Shown here piece by piece: positions 13,856-22,586 of a stretch of 27,466 nt of DNA. Numbering within the stretch: the stretch's first letter is position 1; every line of letters starts with the position of its first letter. Source of the DNA: Clostridium sp. CAG:780 (GTDB taxonomy: Bacteria > Bacillota > Clostridia > TANB77 > CAG-508); contig HF994447.1 of the NCBI GenBank assembly GCA_000434195.1, forward strand, positions 1-27,466, given 5' to 3'. Below the pieces are notes generated by a model. The model was given only the letters and a program-made list of their open reading frames with translations, did no database searches and was not told the origin of the DNA. The translations under genes and the position numbers were made by a program.

Positions 13856-15868
13856 TTATGATACTTCTGTAAAATATTCATTAATTCTATTGATTAATTC
13901 TTGTTTTACTTCTTCTAGTGTCATTCCTTCTAACTGAGCTCCTGCAACAGTTATATGTCCTCCACCACCTAGTTTTTCTAGTATTAGTTGAACATTTATA
14001 TCTCCTATTGATCTACCACTAATGCAAACTTTTTCTCCTAATTTTCCTATTACAAATGATGCTGTAATATTGCTAATTGTTAGTAGTTCGTCTGCTGCTT
14101 TTGCACATGTGATATTTGCATCAGTATCTTCTTTGTCATATACAGATATTGCTATTGTCTCATCCATGATTTCTGCTTTTGCTACTATCTCTGATATTTT
14201 GTTATATGTTTCTAAATTACTTTGGAACCATTTTTTTACTCTTATAATGTCTACACCACATTTTCTTAAAAAGGCTGCTGCTTCAAATGTTCTAACACCT
14301 GTTTTAAATGTAAAGTTTTTAGTATCCATCATTATACCAGCATATAGTGCTTCTACTTCTATCTTCTCTAGCTTAATTGTTTTTTCTGCATACTCAACAA
14401 GTTCTGTTACAAGCTCACAAGTTGATGATGCATATACTTCGTGGAAGGTTAATATTGCATTTTCTATATAATCTGTTCCTCTTCTATGATGATCAATTAC
14501 TGCAATTTTATCTGTTTTTGTAAGCAATTCTGGTGCTTCCACATAATTCTTTTTGTCTGTATCTACAACTATTAGTAAAGATTCTTGATTTATTTTGTTA
14601 CTTGCTGTGCTTCTATCTACTATAATGTTTTTGTACTCATCTATTTCTTTTATTTCGTTCATAAAGTTTTCTAAACTCGTTCCATTTGTTTCATTAACTA
14701 TATAAACTTCTTTACCAATGTTTTTTGCTATTCTATATAATCCTAAACTTGCACCCATTGCGTCAATATCGCTATTTGCGTGTCCCATTATGATTATATT
14801 GCTTGCTCCATTCATTATTTCTTCTAACGCTTGTGAAACAATTCTTGCTTTTACTCTTGTCCTTTTTTCTACTTCTTGTGTTCTTCCACCAAAGAAATAA
14901 TATTTTCCATTTTGTTTTATTATTGCTTGGTCTCCACCTCTTCCAAGTGCTATATCAACAACTGCTTTTACTGATTGGTATTTTTCTAGATTATTGTCGC
15001 CCTCTTCTGATATTGCTATGCTTAATGTTGATTGGATATTTTCATCAGTTTTTATCTCTTTTATTTCATCTAAAATTTCAAATTTTTCTTCTCTCATTTT
15101 TTCCATTTCAGATTGACTAAATATACATACATAAGTATCTCTTTCTGATTTTATAGCTAATCCATTGTATTTATTTATCCAAGCATATATCTTTTTCTCT
15201 ATTCCAGAAGTAAGTTTTAATTTTTCTTCTTCTGTCGCTCTTTGCATTAATTCTTCGTAGTTGTCTATTACAATTATTCCAACACAAGCTTGTATGTCGT
15301 TGTATTTTTGTAATAAGTCCACATAGTTGGTTTCATCTAGGAAATATATTGTTGACATATATTCTTTTGAATTTTTATGTTCTTTATCTTTTATTTTTGT
15401 GTATTCTCCTATTATTTTATAAGTTTTATTTCCTATTTTCATTCTCTCGCAAATCGAGGTTTCTTCAACTTTTTCGCCTTTTTCTATTTTGATTTTTAGT
15501 TCTTTTATTATATCGTTTAAAAATGTTCCGATATCTACATTTGCGAATTCTTTTACGAAGTTGCTACTCTTCCATACTATTTCTCCATTTGTTTTCATTA
15601 TGATTAATGGAAATGGCGAGTTTATTATTGTACTTTGAGCCGCTTTGTCCACATTTAATGTTAATTCATTAATGTGTTCTGATATTTCTGCTTTTCTTTT
15701 TTTATTTGACCAAATTGTATATATAACAACTAATATATATAGTATTATTGATGGTATTATAGCTCTTGGTTCTACAATACTTAGAACAATTAATATTATT
15801 GCTATTACTACTAAATATATTTTTGTTCTAGATACTAATTTATCTAAATTCATTTTATTTATTGGCAT
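13856..15868 (-). CDS. gdpP: GdpP-type cyclic-di-AMP phosphodiesterase
   Basis: A 670-residue membrane enzyme that hydrolyses cyclic di-AMP to pApA, controlling potassium balance and cell-wall stress. Two N-terminal membrane helices (about 15-32 and 36-53) lead into a PAS-like segment (about 75-170). Next comes a degenerate GGDEF domain (about 175-330, lacking the GGDEF signature, with G-R-G-G-D at 309-313). The DHH/DHHA1 module follows: G-H-A-N-S-D-I-D-A-M-G-A (362-373), V-V-D-T-D (434-438), D-H-H (459-461), M-D-T-K-N-F (514-519) and G-G-G-G-H (634-638). These metal-binding motifs are all intact, so it should be active. ATG is behind GGAAGG. It is monocistronic, with its own promoter and terminator, and located beside rplI as in many Firmicutes. 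Confidence 0.95.
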   Translation of the reverse strand: MPINKMNLDKLVSRTKIYLVVIAIILIVLSIVEPRAIIPSIILYILVVIYTIWSNKKRKAEISEHINELTLNVDKAAQSTIINSPFPLIIMKTNGEIVWKSSNFVKEFANVDIGTFLNDIIKELKIKIEKGEKVEETSICERMKIGNKTYKIIGEYTKIKDKEHKNSKEYMSTIYFLDETNYVDLLQKYNDIQACVGIIVIDNYEELMQRATEEEKLKLTSGIEKKIYAWINKYNGLAIKSERDTYVCIFSQSEMEKMREEKFEILDEIKEIKTDENIQSTLSIAISEEGDNNLEKYQSVKAVVDIALGRGGDQAIIKQNGKYYFFGGRTQEVEKRTRVKARIVSQALEEIMNGASNIIIMGHANSDIDAMGASLGLYRIAKNIGKEVYIVNETNGTSLENFMNEIKEIDEYKNIIVDRSTASNKINQESLLIVVDTDKKNYVEAPELLTKTDKIAVIDHHRRGTDYIENAILTFHEVYASSTCELVTELVEYAEKTIKLEKIEVEALYAGIMMDTKNFTFKTGVRTFEAAAFLRKCGVDIIRVKKWFQSNLETYNKISEIVAKAEIMDETIAISVYDKEDTDANITCAKAADELLTISNITASFVIGKLGEKVCISGRSIGDINVQLILEKLGGGGHITVAGAQLEGMTLEEVKQELINRINEYFTEVS

Positions 15869-15901
15869 ATTTTTATCCTTCCAAATTTTTATAACATATA
15901 T

Positions 15902-15930
15902 ATTTTACATTATTTTGGCCAATTTGTCAA
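15902..15930 (-). promoter_or_regulatory. gdpP promoter
   Basis: On the minus strand a perfect TTGACA (15925-15930) and TAAAAT (15902-15907) have a 17-base spacer, about 34 bases before the gdpP ATG. Confidence 0.7.
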
Positions 15931-15954
15931 TTTTTTAAAATCTCCAAAATATGT

Positions 15955-16000
15955 CAAAATACGCCACTTATATTATTTCTAATATAAATAGCGTATTTTT
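15955..16000 (-). terminator. Terminator after the thioester-domain surface protein
   Basis: A long hairpin: outer stem 15956-15964 with 15991-15999 (arm AAAATACGC), a 3-by-3 internal loop, then an 8-base-pair inner stem TTATATTA/TAATATAA closed by a 4-base loop. The stop codon is only four bases away. The T-rich sequence on the minus strand is interrupted, so it may work partly. Confidence 0.6.
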
Positions 16001-16003
16001 ATT

Positions 16004-19000
16004 TTATCTTAGTACATATTTTTTTATTAAAACTACTCCTGTTGTTAGTATTGTTAGTACTACTATTGCTATTCCTGTATATCTTGCTACTTCTCCTGTT
16101 TGTACTGTTACCATTACTGGTGCATCGTCTATATCATCTTCGCCTTTCTTGTTATTGTCAGGTGTTGAATCTATATCAGGGCTTCCATATTCGTTATAGT
16201 CTTTGCTAATTTCTGCCCAGTTGTCCATTACTCCCATGTTGTCTTCGCCATTTATCCAAGTTAGCAATACTTCTACTTCTGTTGTGTCTCCTGGTTTTAA
16301 TAGTACATCTTTGCATTGATCTGTTGTTATTGTTTTTTCGTCTACTTTTTTCCATAGTGGGTTATCTTCTTCTAAGAATTTTAATCCATCTGGAATGTAG
16401 TCTTTTATTTCTTTTACATATCCTGCGATTGTACCTTCATTTTTTACTCTGATTTTAAATCTGAATTTTACTATTACATTGTTTATTTTGCTCTTCTTCA
16501 AATCTACTTTTGCTACTGCTTCTGGGTCATCTTCAGCTGTATGTCCTGTTTCTGTTACTTTTTCTTGTCCATCTTCTATTACAATTGATTGTGTTACCCA
16601 TTTTCTTAATGATAAATCAAAGTATTGTACTTTTACTTTTTCGATGTCTTGGTCATCTTCTCCTTCAATCCATTCATCCGGTGTTGAATCTCTATCTTTT
16701 ACATCGTTTTCGTCTTCATCACATTCTTTTGATATTTGAGCTTTGTTTATTACTATTCTGTCAGAAGTTGCTGGTTCTACTACTTTGAACGCTACTTTTA
16801 CATCTTTGTAGTCTAATGTGTCCATTGTAGTTGGATCAAATGCTTTTATTAGATTTTCACCAGCTGTTTTTTCTTGTTCTATTGATAGATAATCTGTTAC
16901 GATCGATTGTGCATCTTCAACTTTTGTTGTCTCCATTCCATCTTTGTCTAACATAACCCATCTATATTTTGTATTTGTTTCATTTTCTGGTAAGAATTCT
17001 AGTCCTTCTGGTATATCATCTTTTACTTCTTGTGCATATCCTGCAACGCTTCCCTCATTGTATACTCTTATTGTATATTCTACTATGTTGCCATTTGATA
17101 CTAGAACTGGCTCTTTTGAATGTTCATATTTAGCTGTTGTTCCGCTTCCATCTTTTAATGGTGTGACATCAACTTTTGGCTCTCTATCTTTGATTTGTGT
17201 GTCGTTAACTGCTGTTATGAATTTTCTTAATGATAGGTCAAATTCTTCTAATAGTAATTTTTCGAAGTCGTCATCGTCTTCCTGTCCTGGTACATAGTCT
17301 TTGTTTATTTCACTATCTTTGTAGTTTTCTAGTTCTGTTCCAGTTGGTACTGTTACTTGGTTTGGATTTGAATCTCTTTCATCTCCTGAAGCATGACCTT
17401 TTACTTCTATTCTATTTGAGTTTTCACACTTGCTTATTTCTGCGATGTTTGTTATTTTCTTTGGCATATTGTCAGTTGCCACTACTTTACATACTACTTT
17501 TACTTCTTTATATGATAATGTGTCTCCATCAAATGCTGGTATTTTTTCGTCTTTTAATTTGTCTGATTTTATTGTTACAGCATCTGATACATTTTGTGTC
17601 TCATTTCCATTTGCATCATACATTTTCCAATTATTTGCTATGTTTGTTTGATTGTCTTTTATAAATTCTAATTGTTTTGGTAAATAGTCTGTAATTTCTG
17701 TTGCATATCCTTCACTATCGCCTTCGTTATATACTCTTATTGTATATTCTACTACATCTCCTAAATATGCACTTAATGGTTTCTTTGAATGGTTGTAAGT
17801 TGCTGTTGTGCCATTTCCCTTTAGTGTACTTAGGTCAACTTGTGGAATTCTATCTGTTATTTCTTTGCTGTTTATTTTTGTAACAAATTTTCTTAAAGCT
17901 AAGTCAAAATCTTTTAATCTTATTTGTTCAATATCTTGATCATCTTCCCCTTCGTTCCAAACGTCAGGTGTTGAATCTCTGTCATTTCCTGTATCTTCAG
18001 CTATTTGAGCATGATTTACTATTGTATTTTTTGATGAATTTGGTTCTATTACTTTAAATGCAACTTTTACATCTCTGTAATCTAATGTTGTTTTTGTCAT
18101 TTCAAATGCTTTTAATAAGTTGTTTCTACCAGTTGCATCTTCTTGAGCTTTTGATAGATAATCTGTTGTTATTGTTGTTGCTTTGCTTGCATCTGTTGTT
18201 TCGTTTCCATCTGCATCATACATTTTCCATCTATATTCTATGTTTGTAGCGTTTTCTGGTAAGAACTCTAATCCTGCTGGTATATCATCTCTTACTATTT
18301 CAGCATATCCATTTGCTTCGCCTTCATTGTATATTCTTATAGTGTATTCAACTATATCAGAATTTTCTACAACTACTGGATTCTTTTCTGGGCTGATTTG
18401 ATATGTGTATTTTGCTGTTGTTCCTGTTCCTTTTAATGGTGTTACATCTACTTGTGGTGCTCTATTTGTTATTTCTGTGTCATTTACTTTTGTTATAAAT
18501 TTCTTTAAAGATAAGTCGAATTCTTTTAATAGTAATTTTTCAAAGTCATCATCATCTTCTTGTCCTGGTATATAGTCTGGATCTGTTGGATCTTGTCTAT
18601 TTATTTCTTGGTCTTTATAGCTTGGTAAATCTGCTGGAATTTGAACATTTTTTACACTTGAATCTCTTTCGCCTGTAGTTGGGCTTGTTATTACATTTCC
18701 TTCTTCATCTTTGCATCCTGTTATTTCTGCAATGTTTGTTATTTTCTTTGGCATATTTGCTGTTGATACTACTTTACATCTGATTTGTACATCTTTATAA
18801 TCCAATTTTGTTCCATCAAATGCTGCTAATTTATTTTCTTCTGGTGTTTCACTTGTTGTTCCATCTGCATTTGATAAATAATTTGTTTTTAGTCTATGTG
18901 TATTTTCAGTATCGTATTTCCATCCGTATTTTAGATTTATTTCATCATCTAAAATATATTCTAGTTGGTCTGGTAAGTAGTCTGTAATTTCTGTTGCATA

Positions 19001-20395
19001 TCCAGCAAGTTCTCCTTCGTTATAGACTCTTATTGTATATGTTACAATGTCTCCAATGTCTACTTTTACAGGTGTTTTTAGTTGTTTATATATTGCTGTA
19101 TTAGCTGTTCCATTTTTTAGTTCTTCTAATCCTTCTACATTTGGAACTCTACTTGTTAATCCTAATTCTTCGATTTTTTGTCCATTTATTTTTGTTATGA
19201 ATTTTCTTAAGCTTAGGTCAAATGTTTTCTTTTCCTCTAATCTTGCAGCAACTACATCTTCAAAGTATTGAGTGTCTTCATTTACTAAAACTACTGGTTG
19301 TTCTACTTCTGGATTCTCTGCTGATAGATACCATGCTTTTCTTACTTTGTAAGAACCATTAATTTGCATTTTTAATTGTGTTATGTTTGAACTTGTTGGC
19401 ACCATCAAATAGAATTCTTGTCCTTCTAGTTCTTTTATTGTTTTGTTTGTTGCTTCAATATTTCCGTTTGAATTTTTTATTCCTATTGTTGGTGTTATTG
19501 TTCCATCATTATATGTTGCTGTTACATCATAATCTATGTCTAGTTGTTTGTTTATAATGTATGGTCCTGCAACATAATTGTCTCCTATTGTTTGAATTTT
19601 TCCATCTGAGTTGTCTTGTATTGTTATAGGTTTTGCGTCTGATGCAATTACTGGACTTGAATAGTTTGCATCTGCATTTTTTACATAATATGATAATAGT
19701 GCTTTTGTTGCATTAAATCTATCTCTATCTATATTGAATAATGAGTCAAAAGCTTCTCCTTCTTTTGCTATTTTTAATCCAGCACTTTCGATATGGAATC
19801 TATCGTTAGCATCAGGGTTTGTGAAATTCCAAACTGCTAATTGTTGAATTGCGTCTATGTCGTCATCTATCATTGTATCATATAATTCGTCAGGTATTGC
19901 TCCATTTAAGAATGCTGTTCTTGCTTGTGTGCTGTCTTCTTGAGTATTTTCTGGCATTATATATAAATGATCTAATACCCACATCAACTTATTGTAATTT
20001 TCTCCTGTTGGTAAAACATCTTTATATGGGCTTGGTATTGCACTTAGATTTTTTAAATCATATTTTTTAGTATATGTTACTATTTTTTCTTGATATCCTG
20101 TTTCTGCATCATCTGATCCAAATCCAATTCCACCTTTTATACAGTATATTGTTCTGCTTTTATCTGGTATTTTATTTGTTGTGTCTGTTGATTTATATGT
20201 TGCTATTTTGTAGATTGGTAGGTCTCCTTGTTTATATCCATAACCAGAGCTACGATATAGTTCTATTCCTAAATATGCAGGCACTGTCAAATCGTTAGCA
20301 GCTTTTACAAAATTAAACATTCCAAAAGTTGCCATTGTGCTAATGGTCAATACTAAACTTAGTACTGCTTTTTTCAATTTTCTAAATCTTTCCAT
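16004..20395 (-). CDS. Giant thioester-domain surface protein with five tandem repeats
   Basis: A 1463-residue secreted, membrane-tethered protein, probably an adhesin. A signal peptide (about 1-33, basic start then a hydrophobic core, F-V-K-A-A) is followed by a thioester-type domain: a cysteine in T-I-Y-C-I (Cys85) and I-Q-Q-L-A-V-W (Gln185), matching the YC and TQxA boxes of gram-positive thioester adhesins that bind host amines covalently. Five repeats begin with F-D-L-S-L-R-K-F (residues 392, 626, 830, 1052, 1259) and contain Y-T-I-R-V-Y-N-E-G like DUF11-type beta-sandwich repeats; they alternate in type. The end has V-Q-T-G-E, a membrane helix (about 1441-1457) and a basic tail. The ATG at 20395 is chosen because AAAGGA lies nine bases upstream; the in-frame ATG at 20419 has no such site. 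Attachment by a sortase to this non-LPXTG motif is inference. Confidence 0.9.
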   Translation of the reverse strand: MERFRKLKKAVLSLVLTISTMATFGMFNFVKAANDLTVPAYLGIELYRSSGYGYKQGDLPIYKIATYKSTDTTNKIPDKSRTIYCIKGGIGFGSDDAETGYQEKIVTYTKKYDLKNLSAIPSPYKDVLPTGENYNKLMWVLDHLYIMPENTQEDSTQARTAFLNGAIPDELYDTMIDDDIDAIQQLAVWNFTNPDANDRFHIESAGLKIAKEGEAFDSLFNIDRDRFNATKALLSYYVKNADANYSSPVIASDAKPITIQDNSDGKIQTIGDNYVAGPYIINKQLDIDYDVTATYNDGTITPTIGIKNSNGNIEATNKTIKELEGQEFYLMVPTSSNITQLKMQINGSYKVRKAWYLSAENPEVEQPVVLVNEDTQYFEDVVAARLEEKKTFDLSLRKFITKINGQKIEELGLTSRVPNVEGLEELKNGTANTAIYKQLKTPVKVDIGDIVTYTIRVYNEGELAGYATEITDYLPDQLEYILDDEINLKYGWKYDTENTHRLKTNYLSNADGTTSETPEENKLAAFDGTKLDYKDVQIRCKVVSTANMPKKITNIAEITGCKDEEGNVITSPTTGERDSSVKNVQIPADLPSYKDQEINRQDPTDPDYIPGQEDDDDFEKLLLKEFDLSLKKFITKVNDTEITNRAPQVDVTPLKGTGTTAKYTYQISPEKNPVVVENSDIVEYTIRIYNEGEANGYAEIVRDDIPAGLEFLPENATNIEYRWKMYDADGNETTDASKATTITTDYLSKAQEDATGRNNLLKAFEMTKTTLDYRDVKVAFKVIEPNSSKNTIVNHAQIAEDTGNDRDSTPDVWNEGEDDQDIEQIRLKDFDLALRKFVTKINSKEITDRIPQVDLSTLKGNGTTATYNHSKKPLSAYLGDVVEYTIRVYNEGDSEGYATEITDYLPKQLEFIKDNQTNIANNWKMYDANGNETQNVSDAVTIKSDKLKDEKIPAFDGDTLSYKEVKVVCKVVATDNMPKKITNIAEISKCENSNRIEVKGHASGDERDSNPNQVTVPTGTELENYKDSEINKDYVPGQEDDDDFEKLLLEEFDLSLRKFITAVNDTQIKDREPKVDVTPLKDGSGTTAKYEHSKEPVLVSNGNIVEYTIRVYNEGSVAGYAQEVKDDIPEGLEFLPENETNTKYRWVMLDKDGMETTKVEDAQSIVTDYLSIEQEKTAGENLIKAFDPTTMDTLDYKDVKVAFKVVEPATSDRIVINKAQISKECDEDENDVKDRDSTPDEWIEGEDDQDIEKVKVQYFDLSLRKWVTQSIVIEDGQEKVTETGHTAEDDPEAVAKVDLKKSKINNVIVKFRFKIRVKNEGTIAGYVKEIKDYIPDGLKFLEEDNPLWKKVDEKTITTDQCKDVLLKPGDTTEVEVLLTWINGEDNMGVMDNWAEISKDYNEYGSPDIDSTPDNNKKGEDDIDDAPVMVTVQTGEVARYTGIAIVVLTILTTGVVLIKKYVLR
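16115..19222 (-). repeat. Five in-frame tandem repeats, order A-B-A-B-C
   Basis: The coding repeats span (in translation order) 19222-18521, 18520-17909, 17908-17243, 17242-16622 and 16621-16115. Repeats 1 and 3 share N-M-P-K-K-I-T-N-I-A-E-I and D-Y-L-P. Repeats 2 and 4 share D-D-I-P-(A/E)-G-L-E-F-L-P-E-N and (D/E)-R-D-S-T-P-D. Repeat 5 is shorter and divergent. The A-type repeats end in an acidic G-Q-E-D-D-D-D-F-E-K-L linker and the B-type in G-E-D-D-Q-D-I-E. This points to duplication of a two-domain unit. Confidence 0.85.
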
Positions 20396-20429
20396 ATCTC
20401 TCCATCCTTTTACTATCATAGTTATTTTA

Positions 20430-20458
20430 ATTTTAATAAATTATACAATTAAAGTCAA
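20430..20458 (-). promoter_or_regulatory. Promoter of the surface-protein gene
   Basis: On the minus strand TTGACT (20453-20458) and TAAAAT (20430-20435) have a 17-base spacer, about 35 bases before the ATG and just after the stop of the GGDEF gene. The leader is too short to hold a c-di-GMP riboswitch. Confidence 0.6.
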
Positions 20459-20470
20459 TAACAAAATTTT

Positions 20471-21400
20471 CTATATTGATTTTTTTCTTCTGTCTACTAC
20501 ATATGTACTTCCTGGAATTGTTTTTGATAAGTGTTTTACTTGTGCTCCTGCTTCTCCAATTTCTAGTGTATTGTGGAATCTGTCCGAATCTACTTCTACT
20601 GCTCCGATTGATATTGAAGTTAACGGAAATTCTTCTAGTATTCCTTTTCTATTTGGTACTTCTACAAATCCTCTTTCTATGTCTTCTTTACTATAATACT
20701 TTTTCACATTTTTATCAAATGTTATTATTATATTTTGACAAATTTTTTCGTAGTCCTCATCTTCTACTATTGCTATAAAATCATCTCCACCGATGTGTCC
20801 CACAAAATTGTTGTCTTCTTCTTTTGAATGCACATTGTTTGTTATTGTTCTTGCTGTGAATTTTATAAGTTCATCTCCTTGTGCAAAGCCATATGTATCG
20901 TTGTACGCTTTGAAGTTGTCCAAATCTATATATAGCATTACAAAGAATTCTTTTTTCAGCAATCTTCTTTTCATTTCTGCTTGTATTTGAACATTTCCTG
21001 GTAGATTTGTTAATGGACTTACTTTTCTATTTATGTGTAATAAATCTATTATGTTTTTTATCGTATAGAACAAGTATTCAAAATCTATCGGTTTTTTTAT
21101 AAAATATGTTGCCGCTTCTCTTAAAACTTCAATTCTGTGGTCTCTATCTATGTTTGCTGTTATTACTATTACTGGTGTTATAGAATTATCATCATTATTT
21201 CTGATTTTTCTACATACGATTGCTGCGTCTTCTTTTATTGTGTCCTCATTTATTATTATTAATGCTGGAATATCTTTTAATGCTACATCTATATTTTCTG
21301 TTCTTATTTGTTTGAACTTAAAATCTTTTGAGCTCGAAAAATCTTCCATTAATTTCTTTTTTAAATTTTCATCATCATCAATGAGATAGATATTTTGCAT
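20471..21400 (-). CDS. Receiver-GGDEF protein (putative diguanylate cyclase, variant motifs)
   Basis: A 309-residue cytoplasmic protein. The receiver domain (about 1-120) has L-I-D-D-D-E at the start, V-I-T-A-N and F-I-K-K-P-I-D, but the position expected to carry the phosphorylated aspartate reads I-I-I-N-E-D-T, i.e. asparagine, so ordinary phosphorylation is doubtful. The GGDEF domain (about 130-309) has Y-I-D-L-D-N-F-K and G-G-D-D-F in place of GG(D/E)EF; the usual upstream RxxD inhibition site is not visible. It may synthesise c-di-GMP weakly or only bind a nucleotide. The ATG at 21400 is favoured because AAGGAGG precedes it; the longer frame from 21457 would overlap the upstream gene. 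It starts 16 bases after that gene, so they are co-transcribed; the surface-protein gene follows 75 bases on. Confidence 0.8.
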   Translation of the reverse strand: MQNIYLIDDDENLKKKLMEDFSSSKDFKFKQIRTENIDVALKDIPALIIINEDTIKEDAAIVCRKIRNNDDNSITPVIVITANIDRDHRIEVLREAATYFIKKPIDFEYLFYTIKNIIDLLHINRKVSPLTNLPGNVQIQAEMKRRLLKKEFFVMLYIDLDNFKAYNDTYGFAQGDELIKFTARTITNNVHSKEEDNNFVGHIGGDDFIAIVEDEDYEKICQNIIITFDKNVKKYYSKEDIERGFVEVPNRKGILEEFPLTSISIGAVEVDSDRFHNTLEIGEAGAQVKHLSKTIPGSTYVVDRRKKSI

Positions 21401-21416
21401 TGGTTTCCTCCTTGTA

Positions 21417-22373
21417 TTAGTAGTTGTAAATTCCTTTAAACTCTGTAACTTGCTCATTTACGCTGTATGCATGTACAGTTACATTTGATTGTCCTTTTTC
21501 TACTTTTTGTCTCCATTCAAAAGTTTTTGTGTTTAGTGATGTATTAGGATCTGTTTTGTATTCTTGTTGATTAATATAATATGAAATCATTCTAAGTCCT
21601 TCTTCATCTGTTGCTTTTATAATTATGTATGAAGGATCATTTGGATCTGGTGTTACTTCTATAACTGGTTTATTTACACCTTTTACTTCTTGTTCTTTTG
21701 TTGCATAATTTTGTGCTTTATCTACTGCTTCTATTTTTAAAGTATGTTGTCCTGGTCTTGCTTGTATTGTTCTTTCTATTAATGTTGGGTTATCTGGATT
21801 TGCTGTAATTTTTACTTCATCGTTATCGCCATATTTATATACAACATAGTCTAGTGCAGTGTCATCGGTTATTGTTATTTTTATGTCTGCATTTACTGAA
21901 TCAATTTTTATCACAGGTTCTGTAACATCTTTTGCTTCTTGTATATAGTTTTTAACAAACTTTGATTGTTTTCCTTTTGAGTTTATTATTGTTATATTAA
22001 GTCTGCTTTCTCCGGTTGGTATATTTATCGTTTGTTTTAATTCTGTATTGTTTCTACCAAATATTACTTTTTCTGTTGAGTCGTTCCACGAATATACCAT
22101 GGTTCTTATTCCAGATTCACATTTTGCAATTATTGTTACTTCATTTCCACTTCTTTGAGTTGTAACTTCTGGTTCTTTGTTTAGCTGAGCTTCTTTTGCA
22201 CTTTGCATCATAGCATATACAGTATTTCCAACTAAAGCTAGTCCAAATATAAGAATTAATATAGCAAATACTTTTACAATGCTAGAAGTTCCAATAGGTT
22301 TATTTGAATGTACCTTTGGTTTTTTTGCTTTATAATTGCGATTATTATCTTCTGTCATAAGAATTTGATTCAT
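21417..22373 (-). CDS. Membrane-anchored protein with Ig-like extracellular domains
   Basis: A 318-residue protein with a short basic cytoplasmic start, one membrane helix (about 34-54) and an outside part of about 260 residues built of beta-rich domains, roughly three of 80-90 residues. Each resembles bacterial Ig-like folds by pattern (for example K-I-T-I-T-D-D-T-A-L-D-Y-V-V-Y and I-I-I-K-A-T-D-E-E-G-L). No catalytic residues or sorting signal were found. The start ATG has GGAAGG eight bases upstream. Its gene is the first of a pair with the GGDEF protein, driven by a promoter in the divergent region. A ligand-sensing or scaffold role feeding the neighbouring regulator is inference. Confidence 0.72.
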   Translation of the reverse strand: MNQILMTEDNNRNYKAKKPKVHSNKPIGTSSIVKVFAILILIFGLALVGNTVYAMMQSAKEAQLNKEPEVTTQRSGNEVTIIAKCESGIRTMVYSWNDSTEKVIFGRNNTELKQTINIPTGESRLNITIINSKGKQSKFVKNYIQEAKDVTEPVIKIDSVNADIKITITDDTALDYVVYKYGDNDEVKITANPDNPTLIERTIQARPGQHTLKIEAVDKAQNYATKEQEVKGVNKPVIEVTPDPNDPSYIIIKATDEEGLRMISYYINQQEYKTDPNTSLNTKTFEWRQKVEKGQSNVTVHAYSVNEQVTEFKGIYNY

Positions 22374-22413
22374 TATATTTACCTTCCTTATTTTTACAGT
22401 CTTTTACATTTGA

Positions 22414-22442
22414 ATTATAGCATAATGGAATTTTAAAGTAAA
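22414..22442 (-). promoter_or_regulatory. Promoter of the Ig-like/GGDEF unit
   Basis: On the minus strand TTTACT (22437-22442) and a perfect TATAAT (22414-22419) have a 17-base spacer, about 40 bases before the ATG, in the divergent region. Confidence 0.65.
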
Positions 22443-22530
22443 TAAATTTTCCAATATTTTTTACGGTTTTTTGAATTTGCTTAGATATATTTCAATTGTG
22501 TTACAATTTTGCTTTAAAATTTACAAAATA

Positions 22531-22559
22531 TTGATTTTTCTTTCATATTAATATACAAT
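22531..22559 (+). promoter_or_regulatory. Promoter of the plus-strand PBP gene
   Basis: TTGATT (22531-22536) and TACAAT (22554-22559) have a 17-base spacer, with an AGGAGG site just before the ATG at 22587. With the minus-strand promoter at 22414-22442 it forms a divergent pair. Confidence 0.55.
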
Positions 22560-22586
22560 ATTTTTATTAATATCTTAGGAGGATTT

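Noticed and set aside
14022..14471. 149-codon plus-strand open frame inside gdpP
   Set aside because: It lies opposite the DHH/DHHA1 coding region and has no start signals.
16115..19222. CRISPR-like or non-coding tandem array
   Set aside because: The repeats are about 500-700 bases, in frame and encode similar protein domains; there are no short direct repeats with spacers.
20396..20470. c-di-GMP riboswitch before the adhesin gene
   Set aside because: The leader between the promoter and the ATG is only about 35 bases, too short for the aptamer, and no conserved core was seen.
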